This document shows positions 8,489 through 17,221 of a stretch of 64,000 nt of DNA, piece after piece. Both the position numbers and the translations under genes were made by a program. The first letter of the stretch is position 1. Each line of letters begins with the position of its first letter. This DNA comes from MAG-121220-bin8 sp964433845 (GTDB lineage: Bacteria; Bacteroidota; Bacteroidia; Flavobacteriales; Flavobacteriaceae): assembly GCA_964433845.1 (NCBI GenBank), contig CAYSTA010000001.1:62001-126000 (forward strand), read 5' to 3'. The notes under the pieces are model-generated. The model saw nothing but the letters and a program-made list of their open reading frames with translations, was not told where the DNA came from and did not search any database.

Positions 8489-9547
8489 ATGGAATTAAAT
8501 ATAGCTTTACTTCCTGGAGATGGAATTGGTCCTGAAGTTATTGATCAAGCTGTAAAGGTGTCTAATGCTATCGCAAAAAAATTTAATCATAAAATTAATT
8601 GGACTCCAGCATTAACTGGAGCTGATGCTATTGATAAAGTTGGAGATCCATACCCAGAAGAGACTCATGAAATTTGTATGAAATCCGATGCTATATTATT
8701 CGGAGCAATAGGTCATCCAAAATATGACAACGATCCTAATGCTAAAGTTAGACCAGAACAAGGTTTATTAAAAATGAGAAAAAAATTGGGTCTTTTCGCA
8801 AATATAAGACCTACTTTCACATTTCCATCTCTCATAAATAAATCACCTTTAAAAAAAGAAAGAATTGAAGGTACAGACTTAATTTTTGTAAGAGAATTAA
8901 CTAGTGGAATATATTTTGGCAAAAGTGGAAGAAAAAATAAGGGGAATATCGCATTTGACACATGTACTTATTCTCGTAAAGAAATAATAAGATTGGCTAA
9001 AAAAGGGTTTGAATTAGCTATGAGGAGATCAAAAAATTTATGTTGTGTAGATAAAGCAAATGTATTAGAATCTTCTAGACTTTGGAGAGAAACTGTTCAA
9101 TTAATGGAAAAAGATTATCCTGAAGTAAATGTGTCTTATGAGTTTGTAGATGCTGTAGCAATGAGATTGGTACAATGGCCTAACTCTTATGATGTTTTAA
9201 TTACTAAAAACCTGTTTGGGGATATTTTAACTGATGAAGCATCTGTTATTTCTGGTTCTATGGGTCTTATGCCCTCTGCTTCAATTGGTAAAGAAACTTC
9301 ATTATTTGAACCAATTCACGGTTCATATCCACAAGTTGCAGGAAAAAATATAGCTAACCCTTTAGCAGCAATACTATCAGCTGCAATGATGTTTGAAGAT
9401 GCATTTTCACTGAAAAAAGAAGCACAACTAATTAGAGAGATTGTAAATAAATCACTTGAAGAAATGATTGTAACAGAAGATTTATCTAATGGAAAAAAAT
9501 CCTATTCTACTAGTGAAGTTGGTGACTGGTTAGTTAATCAGATTTAA
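8489..9547 (+). CDS. leuB: 3-isopropylmalate dehydrogenase
   Basis: LeuB oxidatively decarboxylates 3-isopropylmalate to 2-oxoisocaproate using NAD. The 352-residue protein shows the family pattern: LLPGDGIGPEVIDQAVK at the N-terminus, VRELTSGIYFGKSGR near residue 133, the active-site Lys-Asp region CVDKANVLESSRLWRE near 187, and FEPIHGSYPQVAGKNIANP near residue 271. It is the last gene of the leu operon. It converges with rpsA, whose stop codon lies only 4 nt away, so no terminator fits between them. Confidence 0.96.
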   Translation: MELNIALLPGDGIGPEVIDQAVKVSNAIAKKFNHKINWTPALTGADAIDKVGDPYPEETHEICMKSDAILFGAIGHPKYDNDPNAKVRPEQGLLKMRKKLGLFANIRPTFTFPSLINKSPLKKERIEGTDLIFVRELTSGIYFGKSGRKNKGNIAFDTCTYSRKEIIRLAKKGFELAMRRSKNLCCVDKANVLESSRLWRETVQLMEKDYPEVNVSYEFVDAVAMRLVQWPNSYDVLITKNLFGDILTDEASVISGSMGLMPSASIGKETSLFEPIHGSYPQVAGKNIANPLAAILSAAMMFEDAFSLKKEAQLIREIVNKSLEEMIVTEDLSNGKKSYSTSEVGDWLVNQI

Positions 9548-9551
9548 AAAA

Positions 9552-11561
9552 TCATTTTTTATCATCCATTTTCTTTTTAAGATCTGCTAAAACATCTAAA
9601 TCACCTAAAGTAGACTTGTCAGAATCCTTCTTATTAACCTTCTTTAAAGATTTCTGTACTGTTTTAGCTTCATCTTCTTTAAAAAGAACTGTATGAGACA
9701 TTACTACTCTTTTAAAATCTTTATTATATTCTATAACTTTAAAATCTGCAGTATCACCTTTTTTTAATTTATTTCCATCTTCCTTCAATAAATGTCTACT
9801 TGGAACAAAAGCTATTACATCATCATTAAATTTAATAGTTGAACCTTTATCATTTGAATTGAATATGGTTCCATTGTGAATCGTGCCTTCAGCAAAAGTT
9901 TTATCATAAGCATCCCAAGGATTATCCATAGTTTGTTTATGTCCTAAACTTAATTTTCTATCATCTGAATCAAGTTCCAAAACGATAACGTCAATTGAAT
10001 CTCCAGCTGAGAAAAGTTCAGAAGGATGTTTAACTTTAACTGTCCAAGAAAGGTCCGAAATATAAACTAAACCATCTATACCTTCTTCTAGTTCAACAAA
10101 TATTCCAAAATTTGTAAAATTCCTTATAAGCCCTGTATGTTTAGAACCTTTTGGATATTTAGATGTTATATCTGTCCATGGATCATTAGTTAATTGCTTA
10201 ATTCCCAAAGACATTTTTCTTTCATCTCTATCTAATGATAAAACTACGGTTTCAACTTCATCTCCAACTTTTACAAAATCTTGAGCAGATCTAAGATGGG
10301 TTGACCATGACATTTCAGAAACATGAACCAATCCTTCAACTCCATCAACAATTTCAACAAAAGCTCCATAATCAGCTAATACTGAAACTTTTCCTTTAAC
10401 CTTGTCACCTTCCTTTAATTCTGCATTTAAAGCTTCCCAAGGATGAGGACTTAATTGTTTAACACCTAATTGAATTCTTGATTTATCATCATCAAAGTCA
10501 AGTATAACTACATTTAACTTTTGATCTAACTCTAATATTTCACTAGGATGATTTATTCTGTTCCATGAAAGATCAGTAATATGAATTAATCCATCAACAC
10601 CACCTAAATCAATAAACACACCATATGTTGTAATATTTTTTACAATTCCCTCTAATACTTGACCTTTTTCAAGTTGACTAATAATTTCTTTTTTCTGTTC
10701 CTCTATATCAGCTTCTATAAGAGCCTTATGAGAAACCACTACATTCTTAAACTCATGATTGATCTTAACGACCTTAAATTCCATGTTCTTATTAACGTAT
10801 TGGTCATAATCTCTTATAGGCTTAACATCTATTTGTGATCCAGGAAGAAAAGCTTCAAGACCAAAAACATCAACAATCATTCCTCCTTTTGTTCTGCACT
10901 TAACAAAACCTGTTACAACAGTAGATTTATCATGTGCTTCATTTACTCTATCCCAAGCTTTTATTGTTCTAGCTTTTCTATGGGATAATATTAATTGACC
11001 TGTTTTATCTTCTTGAATATCAACTAACACCTCAACTTTGTCTCCAATCTTCAAATCAGGGTTATACCTAAACTCATTTAGGGATATAACACCTTCAGAT
11101 TTAGCATTTATATCAATAATAGCTTCTCTATCCGTTAAATTAATAATGACTCCTTCAATGACACTGTCATTATAAGTGTCAACAAAGTTTTTTTCAATTA
11201 ATTTTTCTAACTCAACCAATTTTTTTTCATCAACTGTTTCTATACCTTCTTCAAAATTTTCCCAATCAAAATCTTTTAAAAATTTATCTGATGGTATAGA
11301 TTTTTTTGTTTCTGGAACCTTTTTTGATTGATTTTCATCAACTTTATTCCCCTTTTCCTTAGTTTTTTTTACATCTTGAGTTGTTTCAATGACTTCAACT
11401 ACCTTTTCTACAACTTTAACTTTTGGTTTTGATTCTTTTTTTGGTTTTGAAGTTGTTTTAACAGCCTTCTTTTTTGTAGCTGACTTTTTAATTTCTTTTT
11501 TTGGTTTAGATTTTTTTTCAACAGCTTTCTTAGATTTGCTGTCTTTTTTAGTTGCAGGCAT
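9552..11561 (-). CDS. rpsA: 30S ribosomal protein S1 with long lysine-rich N-terminus
   Basis: S1 binds mRNA and helps dock it on the 30S subunit, which matters in a group that rarely uses Shine-Dalgarno pairing. The 669-residue protein has six S1 OB-fold repeats starting near residues 137, 213, 300, 385, 472 and 558; the third to fifth carry the strong pattern GIFVELEEGIDGLVYISDLSW. Ahead of these is an unusual tail of about 95 residues, with 23 lysines in the first 53 residues and Lys/Ala/Thr runs like a histone H1 tail. The recognisable family start (FDWENFEEGIETVDE) comes only after it. The gene follows cmk and has its own promoter-like sequence. Confidence 0.95.
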   Translation of the reverse strand: MPATKKDSKSKKAVEKKSKPKKEIKKSATKKKAVKTTSKPKKESKPKVKVVEKVVEVIETTQDVKKTKEKGNKVDENQSKKVPETKKSIPSDKFLKDFDWENFEEGIETVDEKKLVELEKLIEKNFVDTYNDSVIEGVIINLTDREAIIDINAKSEGVISLNEFRYNPDLKIGDKVEVLVDIQEDKTGQLILSHRKARTIKAWDRVNEAHDKSTVVTGFVKCRTKGGMIVDVFGLEAFLPGSQIDVKPIRDYDQYVNKNMEFKVVKINHEFKNVVVSHKALIEADIEEQKKEIISQLEKGQVLEGIVKNITTYGVFIDLGGVDGLIHITDLSWNRINHPSEILELDQKLNVVILDFDDDKSRIQLGVKQLSPHPWEALNAELKEGDKVKGKVSVLADYGAFVEIVDGVEGLVHVSEMSWSTHLRSAQDFVKVGDEVETVVLSLDRDERKMSLGIKQLTNDPWTDITSKYPKGSKHTGLIRNFTNFGIFVELEEGIDGLVYISDLSWTVKVKHPSELFSAGDSIDVIVLELDSDDRKLSLGHKQTMDNPWDAYDKTFAEGTIHNGTIFNSNDKGSTIKFNDDVIAFVPSRHLLKEDGNKLKKGDTADFKVIEYNKDFKRVVMSHTVLFKEDEAKTVQKSLKKVNKKDSDKSTLGDLDVLADLKKKMDDKK

Positions 11562-11623
11562 AACTTATTTTTTGTATTCTAATTTATTAATAGAAATAAA
11601 GGAGTAAATTAGAAGATGTTAAT

Positions 11624-11657
11624 CAAAATTAAACTTTTGGTATCCTATATTAACCAA
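11624..11657 (-). promoter_or_regulatory. Candidate Bacteroidota promoter for rpsA
   Basis: On the minus strand TTG (11655-11657) is followed after 23 nt by TAATTTTG (11624-11631), matching TTG-N(17-23)-TAnnTTTG. The -7 box is about 63 nt upstream of the rpsA start. The -33 element lies in the loop of the adjacent inverted repeat. Confidence 0.45.
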
Positions 11658-11664
11658 CCAAAAG
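11634..11664 (-). terminator. 8-bp inverted repeat between cmk and rpsA (terminator or S1 leader element)
   Basis: CTTTTGGT and ACCAAAAG form a perfect 8-bp stem around a 15-nt loop. On the minus strand it is followed by TTTAATTTTG. It lies 44 nt after cmk and about 73 nt before rpsA. It could end the lon-cmk transcript or be a protein-binding site over the rpsA promoter; sequence alone does not decide. Confidence 0.35.
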
Positions 11665-11707
11665 GATCGCGAAAATAAGTCATTTTATCTTTTAATCAAA
11701 TTTTTTA

Positions 11708-12403
11708 TTAAGAATTTAAATTTGGCAAGTTTATATATTCTAAAATTTTACTTTCAACTTGATTTAAATTTAGGGTTTCAGTATCAATCAGAATAGCGTC
11801 CGAAGCTTTTTTTAGAGGAGAATTAGATCTATTAATGTCTAGTTTATCCCTAGAAACAATATTTTTATATACTTCATTAAATGATATTTCTTTATTTTTT
11901 AGAATCAACTCATCATATCGTCTTTTGGCTCTTAATTTACTTGAAGCTTTTAAAAAAAATTTATATTCAGCATTGGGAAAAACAACAGTGCCAATATCTC
12001 TACCATCCATTACTACTCCTTTTTTATTTCCTAATGAATGTTGAATTCTTACCATATATTCTCTAACATCATCTATTTTTGCCAATTCACTTACAAGATC
12101 TGAAACTTCTAAAGTTCTTATCTTATTTTCAATAAAATCTCCATTTAAATTCACTTCTAAGTTATTACTAAGCGGATTTTTAATAAAATCAATTTTAATT
12201 AACGGCAAATTATTTATAAGCAGATCTTTCTTAAAAAAATGTTTTGAAATTATGTTATTTTGAATGCAATAATAAGTTAAAGCCCTATACATAGCTCCTG
12301 AATCAATATAAACATATCCCAATTTTTTTGCTATTCTTTTTGCAATAGTACTTTTCCCAGTTGATGAAGTTCCATCTATTGTTATTATAAATTGGTCTAC
12401 CAT
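11708..12403 (-). CDS. cmk: Cytidylate kinase
   Basis: Cmk phosphorylates CMP and dCMP to the diphosphates with ATP. The 231-residue protein has the P-loop ITIDGTSSTGKSTIAKRIAKK near residue 7, GYVYIDSGAMYRALTYY near 30 and the substrate-binding MDGRDIGTVVFPNAEYKFFL near 135, all typical of the Cmk family and its length. Its start overlaps the end of lon by 7 nt, which implies translational coupling. The lon-cmk-rpsA order joins nucleotide supply to S1; cmk-rpsA adjacency is known in many bacteria. Confidence 0.95.
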   Translation of the reverse strand: MVDQFIITIDGTSSTGKSTIAKRIAKKLGYVYIDSGAMYRALTYYCIQNNIISKHFFKKDLLINNLPLIKIDFIKNPLSNNLEVNLNGDFIENKIRTLEVSDLVSELAKIDDVREYMVRIQHSLGNKKGVVMDGRDIGTVVFPNAEYKFFLKASSKLRAKRRYDELILKNKEISFNEVYKNIVSRDKLDINRSNSPLKKASDAILIDTETLNLNQVESKILEYINLPNLNS

Positions 12404-14841
12404 TTATAATTTCTTACTTTTTGTTTTGTTATTGCAATATCAATAACTTCATTCATATTTGAAACATAATGAAATTTAAGGCCTCTTAGATAAGTTTTGT
12501 CAATGTCTAAGATGTTTTTCTTATTATCAATACTTAAAATAATTTCTTTGATTTTAGCTCTTTTAGCTGCTAAAATTTTTTCTTTAATTCCACCGACTGG
12601 TAAAACTTTTCCTCTCAAAGTTATTTCCCCAGTCATAGCTAGTTTATTCTTAACTTTTTTCTGGGTTAATAAGGAAACAAGGGAGGTTAACATAGAAATT
12701 CCTGCACTTGGACCATCTTTAGGGGTTGCTCCTTCAGGGACATGGATATGTAAATTATATTTTGATAATTTATCAATATTAATTTTTAATTCATTTGAAT
12801 TCGATTTAATATATTCTAAAGCAATTGTTGCCGACTCTTTCATTACTTTTCCAAGATTACCTGTAATGGATAAATTGCCTTTTCCCTTAGACAAGGTCGA
12901 CTCAATGAATAAAATATCTCCACCAAGTTGAGTCCAAGCTAAACCAGTTACCACTCCAGCAACATCATTATTTTCATACTTGTCTTTAGAAATTGAAAGA
13001 CCTAAAATTTGTTCCAATTCATCTACTGAAATGTTTTTCGAAAATTTCTCATCCATAGCGATAGACTTTGCAACATATCTAATAACTTTTGCAATTTGTT
13101 TTTCAAGACCTCTTACACCAGACTCCCTAGTATATCCCTCAATAATCTTTTCTAATGATAGCTTATTTAATTTAATAATATTTTTTTCTAATCCATGTTC
13201 AGAAATTTGCTTTGGCAATAAGTGTTTTTTTGCTATTTGAACTTTCTCTTCAATTGTATATCCAGAAACATTAACAATTTCCATTCTATCAATTAATGCA
13301 GGTTGAACATTTGAAATATTGTTTGAAGTAGCTATAAACATAACTTTAGATAAATCAAAACCTGTTTCAACAAAATTGTCATAAAATGAAGTATTTTGTT
13401 CAGGATCTAAAACTTCCAACATAGCAGAAGATGGATCCCCTTGATTACCAACAGAAAGTTTATCAATTTCATCTAAAACAAAAACCGGATTAGAAGTTTT
13501 AGCTTTTTTTAAACTTTGAATAATTCTACCAGGCATAGCTCCAATATATGTTTTTCTATGTCCTCTAATCTCTGATTCATCTCTTAAACCACCTAGTGAA
13601 ATTCTAACATATTCTCTTCCTAATGCTTCAGCAATAGATTTACCTAAAGAAGTTTTTCCAACTCCCGGAGGTCCATTAAAACATAGAATAGGAGATTTCA
13701 TGTCATTCCTAAGCTTTAAAACAGCAATGTGTTCAATTATTCTTTTTTTAATATCATCTAATCCATAATGATCTCTATCTAATATCCTCTGAGCACGCTT
13801 TAAATCAAATTTATCTACTGAAAACTCATTCCAAGGAAGATCTAAATACAGGTCTAAATAATTTCTTTGAATTGAATACTCTGCAACCTGAGGATTCATC
13901 CTTTGAAGTTTAGCTAACTCTTTTAAAAAGTGATCTTTAATATCTTTCCCCCACTTCTTTTTCTTTGATCTAATTCTCATTTCATTAATCTCTTCATCAT
14001 ATGAAACACCTCCTAATTCTTCTTGAATAGCTTTTAATTGCTGATGTAAAAAATATTCTCTTTGTTGTTGATCTAAATCAGACCTAACTTTTGATTGAAT
14101 ATCATTTTTTAATGAAAGTCTCTGGAGCTCTATATTCATTTGTTTTAAACACATAAGAGCTCTATCATGAAGATCACTTGTTTTTAAAATATCATATTTC
14201 TCTTGAATACTAAGATTCATATTGGAGCACACAAAGTTTACTAAAAATGAATCACTCTGAATATTCTTAATGGCAAATGATGCTTCACTTGGAATATTAG
14301 GGTTTTCTTCAATAATTTTAAGAGCAATATCTTTAATTGATTCTATAGTTGCAGTAAATTCTTTATTATCATTAGAAGGCTTTATTTCTTTTATTTCTTT
14401 TATTTCAGCTGTTATATATGGATCTTCAGACAAAACTTTTTCTATTGAGAAACGTTTTTTGCCTTGAATAATTACAGTTACATTACCATCAGGCATTTGT
14501 AAGACTCTTAAAATTTTAGCAACTGTCCCTGTTGATTGAATATCATTTAAATTTGGATTTTGAATTTTAGAATCCTTTTGGGAAACAACCCCAATTAATT
14601 TCGTATTTATATTAGAATCTTTAATTAATTTAATAGACTTATCTCTAGAAGCAGTTATAGGAATTACTACTCCAGGAAACATAACGGTGTTTTTCAAAGG
14701 TAAAATTGGAAGGGTTTCAGGTAATGATTCTTTTGAAATTGCTTCCTCGTCGTCTGAAGTCATTAAAGGAATTAAATCTGAATCCTCATCAATATTTTGC
14801 AGTGACATCATGTCAAGATTTACAATTTTAGATTTAGACAT
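12397..14841 (-). CDS. lon: ATP-dependent protease La
   Basis: Lon is a cytoplasmic homohexameric AAA+ serine protease that degrades misfolded and short-lived regulatory proteins. The 814-residue product has the N-terminal substrate-recognition domain (LPILPLKNTVMFPGVVIPI near residue 44), the Walker A CFNGPPGVGKTSLGKSIAEA near 388, Walker B VFVLDEIDKL near 453 and the C-terminal protease domain. The catalytic Ser is in PKDGPSAGISMLTSL and the catalytic Lys in TGEITLRGKVLPVGGIKEKI. It is full length with no anomalies. An inverted repeat 20-45 nt upstream may be an operator. It overlaps cmk by 7 nt. Confidence 0.97.
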   Translation of the reverse strand: MSKSKIVNLDMMSLQNIDEDSDLIPLMTSDDEEAISKESLPETLPILPLKNTVMFPGVVIPITASRDKSIKLIKDSNINTKLIGVVSQKDSKIQNPNLNDIQSTGTVAKILRVLQMPDGNVTVIIQGKKRFSIEKVLSEDPYITAEIKEIKEIKPSNDNKEFTATIESIKDIALKIIEENPNIPSEASFAIKNIQSDSFLVNFVCSNMNLSIQEKYDILKTSDLHDRALMCLKQMNIELQRLSLKNDIQSKVRSDLDQQQREYFLHQQLKAIQEELGGVSYDEEINEMRIRSKKKKWGKDIKDHFLKELAKLQRMNPQVAEYSIQRNYLDLYLDLPWNEFSVDKFDLKRAQRILDRDHYGLDDIKKRIIEHIAVLKLRNDMKSPILCFNGPPGVGKTSLGKSIAEALGREYVRISLGGLRDESEIRGHRKTYIGAMPGRIIQSLKKAKTSNPVFVLDEIDKLSVGNQGDPSSAMLEVLDPEQNTSFYDNFVETGFDLSKVMFIATSNNISNVQPALIDRMEIVNVSGYTIEEKVQIAKKHLLPKQISEHGLEKNIIKLNKLSLEKIIEGYTRESGVRGLEKQIAKVIRYVAKSIAMDEKFSKNISVDELEQILGLSISKDKYENNDVAGVVTGLAWTQLGGDILFIESTLSKGKGNLSITGNLGKVMKESATIALEYIKSNSNELKINIDKLSKYNLHIHVPEGATPKDGPSAGISMLTSLVSLLTQKKVKNKLAMTGEITLRGKVLPVGGIKEKILAAKRAKIKEIILSIDNKKNILDIDKTYLRGLKFHYVSNMNEVIDIAITKQKVRNYKW

Positions 14842-14860
14842 ATTAAATTTTTTAAGTCAA

Positions 14861-14886
14861 AGTGTCATATAATTAATTATAACACT
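14861..14886. promoter_or_regulatory. Imperfect inverted repeat upstream of lon
   Basis: AGTGT (14861-14865) pairs with ACACT (14882-14886), with three further pairs inside after one mismatch. A TGTCA element is included at 14863-14867. It lies 20 nt upstream of the lon start. It shares a TGNCA word with the dnaK spacer, but such AT-rich symmetry can arise by chance. Confidence 0.25.
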
Positions 14887-14945
14887 GTAATAAATTATCT
14901 TTTAGTTATATATCTATTAAATAAGTCAAGATTCATGCCATAAAA

Positions 14946-16265
14946 TCAAACATTCTTAATTTTAATTCTTCTCAAAAGAAAAGCCCCTATAAGAAATATA
15001 AATAAGAAAACTAAAATAGAATTTCTCATACTTCCGGTAATTTGATCGACAAAAGCAAACAAGGTCATCCCAATTACAATACTTACTTTCTGTGAAACAT
15101 CATAAAAACTAAAATAAGATGTAGTGTTATTTGTTTCTGGAATCATTTTCGAAAAAGTAGAACGTGATAATGCTTGTATACCGCCCATAACAAGACCAAC
15201 TAATCCCGCTGCTATATAAAATTCTAATGGTTTTGTAATAAAAAATGCCCCAATACATAAAATTGCCCAAAATAAATTTAAAATTACTAGTGTATAAATG
15301 TTCCCTAATTTTTCAGAAAGCTTTGCTGTAAACATTGCACCAAAAACAGCAATCAATTGAATCAAAAGTATACTAACAATTAAGCCTATAGTTTTTTCGC
15401 CTTCAGGCCAAATAATTTCTTGCTCCCCAAAATACGTTGCAATAAGTAAAACTGTCTGTAATGCAGAGCTATATATAAAAAACGCGATTAGAAATTTCCT
15501 TATAATAACAATATCTTTAACTTCATCCCAAACTTCTTTAAGTTCTTTAAAACCATTAAAAATCACATCCTTAATAATTTTTCTTTTTTCAATTAAATTT
15601 GGAAGATGATAAAAAGTATATTGGCTACAAATAATCCACCAAAGTCCAACTGAAACAAAAGAATATTTCATTGCAATAAGTTCAGCACCATCTCCATAAA
15701 TACCAAATGAGCTTGGATACATAACCATACACAAATTAAATATTAATAGAATTACACTGCCAATATAACCCATGGCATATCCTTTAGCACTTATGTAATC
15801 TTGTTGTTCTTTATAGGCAATATCAGGCAAATATGAATTATAAAAAACTAAACTAGCCCAAAAAGAAATTAGAGCTAAAAAATAAAAAAATAAACCTATA
15901 TAAATATTTTCTAAATCAAACCAATATAATCCTATACAAGATATAGATCCTAAATAACAGAAAAACTTAAGGAAAGTTTTTTTATTTCCCATATAATCTG
16001 CAATTCCAGAAAGCAAAGGAGTTATAAAAGAAAGTATTATAAATGCAAACGCAGTTAAAAAACTAATTAAAGCAGTATTTTTAAAATTAAATCCGAAAAC
16101 CTCAATATATAAGTCATCGAAAAACAAAGCTCCATAATAAATCGGGAAAACAGAAGATGAAATAACTAGGGGATAAACTGAATTAGCCCAATCATAAAAA
16201 GCCCATGCATTTAAAACCTTAGAATCTCCTTTTTTTAAAAAAATTTTTGACATAATATCTTTCAT
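14946..16265 (-). CDS. UMF1/Atg22-like major facilitator superfamily permease
   Basis: An integral inner-membrane protein with about twelve hydrophobic segments in 439 residues. The N-terminal LNAWAFYDWANSVYPLVIS and the later GLVMGGIQALSRSTFSKMIPE are characteristic of the UMF1 group of the major facilitator superfamily. The substrate is unknown; homology to vacuolar amino-acid exporters in fungi is family knowledge only. The start could also be the Met four codons in (MSKIFLKK). It is divergent from the MsrB pair and separated from lon by 104 nt, with no clear operon partner. Confidence 0.8.
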   Translation of the reverse strand: MKDIMSKIFLKKGDSKVLNAWAFYDWANSVYPLVISSSVFPIYYGALFFDDLYIEVFGFNFKNTALISFLTAFAFIILSFITPLLSGIADYMGNKKTFLKFFCYLGSISCIGLYWFDLENIYIGLFFYFLALISFWASLVFYNSYLPDIAYKEQQDYISAKGYAMGYIGSVILLIFNLCMVMYPSSFGIYGDGAELIAMKYSFVSVGLWWIICSQYTFYHLPNLIEKRKIIKDVIFNGFKELKEVWDEVKDIVIIRKFLIAFFIYSSALQTVLLIATYFGEQEIIWPEGEKTIGLIVSILLIQLIAVFGAMFTAKLSEKLGNIYTLVILNLFWAILCIGAFFITKPLEFYIAAGLVGLVMGGIQALSRSTFSKMIPETNNTTSYFSFYDVSQKVSIVIGMTLFAFVDQITGSMRNSILVFLFIFLIGAFLLRRIKIKNV

Positions 16266-16353
16266 TTAAATATATGCAATATACTTAATACAAATTATCT
16301 TAATATTTTTTAAAATTATTAAGTATTTTTGTTCATCTTTTGAAAAATAAAGA

Positions 16354-16758
16354 ATGAAAAAAATTGGTTTTATTATTTTATTAGTTTGCTTCTTAAAAAG
16401 TTGCACTGATTTTAAGCAAAAAAAATCTATAGGTAAAATTGAAAACAATTCAGAATTAAAAGATTTTTCAACAAATAATCTTGAATACAATAAAGGTGTT
16501 TATCATTGTAAAAAATGCAATTCTCCTCTTTATAAATCTGAAAACAAGTATGAATCAGATTTTGATGATGAAAGTTTTGACAAACCTATTGATAATAAGG
16601 TCAAATACGACAAACAATTTATAAATAAAACAAAGCTAGAATGTAAAAATTGTGGAGCACACCTAGGTAATGTATGGAATGATGGTCCTGAAACTACAGG
16701 AAATCGACACTGTGTTACTAAAAATGCGTTAATTTTTAAAAATCTTAAAACAAACTAA
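16354..16758 (+). CDS. Degenerate MsrB-like lipoprotein
   Basis: A 134-residue relative of methionine-R-sulfoxide reductase with an N-terminal lipoprotein-like signal (FIILLVCFLKSC). Both zinc-site pairs are present (CKKC near residue 51, CKNC near 97), as is a Cys in the RHC position. Several residues of the MsrB active site have changed. The CGWPSF block is replaced by DFDDESF, the second His of HLGHVF is Asn (HLGNVW), and the Asn after the catalytic Cys is Thr (RHCVT). It may be inactive, have another substrate, or be a structural partner of the intact MsrB, whose ATG overlaps its stop by one base. Confidence 0.75.
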   Translation: MKKIGFIILLVCFLKSCTDFKQKKSIGKIENNSELKDFSTNNLEYNKGVYHCKKCNSPLYKSENKYESDFDDESFDKPIDNKVKYDKQFINKTKLECKNCGAHLGNVWNDGPETTGNRHCVTKNALIFKNLKTN

Positions 16759-17219
16759 TGAATAAGATTTATATCATTCTTGCAATAAGTGTAGTTATGA
16801 CAAATTATAATTTCTCTCAGGAAAATAAACAGATTAAAAAATCTGATTCAGAATGGAAAAATGATCTGGACAATCTAAGTTATCAGGTTTTAAGAAAATC
16901 ATTTACAGAAAGACCATTTACAGGAGAATATAATTTACATTTTGAAAACGGGACTTATAGCTGTAAGGGTTGCAATCAAATTCTATTTTCAAGCATAAAT
17001 AAATATGAAAGCAATTGCGGTTGGCCAAGCTTTGATAAAGCAATACCTTCTTCAATTATTTATGTAGAAGATCTTTCCCATAATATGAAAAGAATTGAAG
17101 TAAAATGTTCTAAATGTGATGGTCATCTTGGACATGTATTTAATGATGGGCCAAAAGAAACAACAGGAAAAAGATATTGTATTAACTCAGCTGCATTATC
17201 ATTTAACAAAAAACAATAA
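16758..17219 (+). CDS. msrB: Peptide-methionine (R)-S-oxide reductase, probably periplasmic
   Basis: MsrB reduces the R-epimer of methionine sulfoxide in proteins. The 153-residue protein has all expected elements: zinc cysteines CKGC (near 75) and CSKC (near 118), NCGWPSFDKAI with the active-site Trp, HLGHVFNDGP with both His, and GKRYCINSAAL with the catalytic Cys. A hydrophobic N-terminus (IYIILAISVVMTNYNFSQ) looks like a signal peptide, so it likely repairs envelope proteins. It is translationally coupled to a degenerate paralogue upstream (shared TAATG) and lies 2 nt before the lipoamide dehydrogenase gene. Confidence 0.93.
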   Translation: MNKIYIILAISVVMTNYNFSQENKQIKKSDSEWKNDLDNLSYQVLRKSFTERPFTGEYNLHFENGTYSCKGCNQILFSSINKYESNCGWPSFDKAIPSSIIYVEDLSHNMKRIEVKCSKCDGHLGHVFNDGPKETTGKRYCINSAALSFNKKQ

Positions 17220-17221
17220 CT

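Noticed and set aside
12497..12931. Plus-strand 144-residue ORF
   Set aside because: It is entirely antisense to lon, whose motifs are intact, and its own sequence has no recognisable domain.
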